A DNA stretch of 64,000 bases from Xiphydria camelus (Eukaryota; Arthropoda; Insecta; Hymenoptera; Xiphydriidae): the NCBI GenBank assembly GCA_963678675.1, contig OY783194.1:28994278-29058277 (forward strand). The letters are read 5' to 3'. Position numbers and translations under genes: made by a program. The notes beneath the pieces are model-generated. The model searched no databases. It was not told the DNA's origin and saw only the letters and a program-made list of their open reading frames with translations. Positions 63,253 through 64,000 of this stretch are shown here, piece after piece (positions within the stretch are counted from its first letter, which is position 1; each line of letters starts with the position of its first letter).

Positions 63253-64000
63253 CGTCTTTTTCAGACTACGAAAAAGTTTCGTTATTAAGTACATTTCGGG
63301 TCGTGCATTTCGCAAGGCCGTCCACTTTGAAGCGTCCTCCCAGAACTTCGTCCAACTGTACAACGCGAATACGGAGGTGCGTTAGTTATTCGCCCGACCA
63401 ACGACGTTCCGTTTCGTCGGATGCGAGAGTCGACGACGTGCCGCTTGAAATATCGTTTCGGCGGGCACAGGAGACTCGTCGCATTTCCTTCATATCATCT
63501 GTACCTATATAACGAACGATCGTAGGGAAGCACGTAGCGACGTTACGTTATTTTTCGGGCGAATTCTCAAAGCCAGAGCGGGTATAAATTCGTTAGCCAA
63601 GCTCGTGCCGCGGCATCACTTGCTTTCCGGTCGTCGCGACATCCACGCGTTGCATCTTGAAAGCGTGGGTGAAAACGGGGGTTGCGCTATATGGCCGCTC
63701 CGACCTGATTTCCTTTATGGAATTGCGAAAGAACGTATTAATCAAATCAAATCGTAGATATTTCTATATGAATTCATTTTCACGGAGAAATTAAGGTTAC
63801 AGTTGTTTATTTTATTCAGTAAATCAAACGCACCTTTCCGAGGGTTTCTGATTCATAAAAATCACATTATAAATGTTTTTCGTAATTTCACATGGTACAT
63901 ATTTTTATTTTTCTATTTTTCATCCCATCGCGGTTCACGGTAAGATTGCAATCTCGTACGTCTCTCTCGCGTGTCGGTCTAATTATTGCCAGCTAGCCGT
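63253..64000 (+). other. Right end of window, intron 5, no supported gene
   Basis: The DNA is mixed. A 69-codon frame at 63303-63512 is not recognised, and the next hnRNP L exon was looked for and not found. Confidence 0.45.

Noticed and set aside
1..64000. CRISPR arrays, tRNA or rRNA genes, bacterial operons
   Set aside because: Direct repeats present are transposon or microsatellite in nature, and no cloverleaf with a GGTTCGAATCC-type arm was seen by eye. A tRNA scan would settle the latter.

Overview
The window reads as nuclear DNA of an insect. The evidence is GT-AG introns (plus one AT-AC intron), very long introns, two clearly recognisable animal genes (F-box only protein 28 and heterogeneous nuclear ribonucleoprotein L, the Drosophila smooth family), and a dense load of short DNA transposons. 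CpG-rich stretches alternating with AT-rich DNA fit a hymenopteran such as an ant or bee, but that placement is inference. No bacterial, viral or organellar genes, no CRISPR array and no rRNA or tRNA gene were found.

Layout. Positions 1-465 hold the last exons of an unidentified + strand gene, with two possible C-terminal ends. About 2.4 kb of AT-rich spacer and a Harbinger-type MITE follow. The complete FBXO28 gene lies on the - strand (3258-4786, three coding exons, 365 codons including the stop). About 1 kb of GC-rich DNA separates it head-to-head from the first coding exon of hnRNP L (5788), which runs off the right end. Five hnRNP L coding exons are in the window (5788-5850, 28741-28784, 29634-29703, 58992-59077, 59816-59912). 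They encode 120 residues: a short charged N-terminus and one complete RRM. The introns are about 22.9 kb, 0.85 kb, 29.3 kb, 0.74 kb and open-ended. The fourth (59078-59815) has the hallmarks of a U12-type AT-AC intron.

Everything else (about 85 percent of the window) is intron of hnRNP L filled with transposon remains. These are a piggyBac relic (11681-12261), a Tigger/pogo-like element with two foldback elements inside it (6821-7765), two pogo-like elements that keep C-terminal Cys/His finger coding and carry repeated copies of their end motifs inside (35318-36614 and 40100-41038), a 1.2-kb element with a doubled right end (32028-33247), and several families of palindromic MITEs. Some MITEs are nested so cleanly that the order of insertion can be read. 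No second protein gene could be supported inside the hnRNP L introns. Most long frames there lie in CpG-rich or repeat DNA and look accidental.
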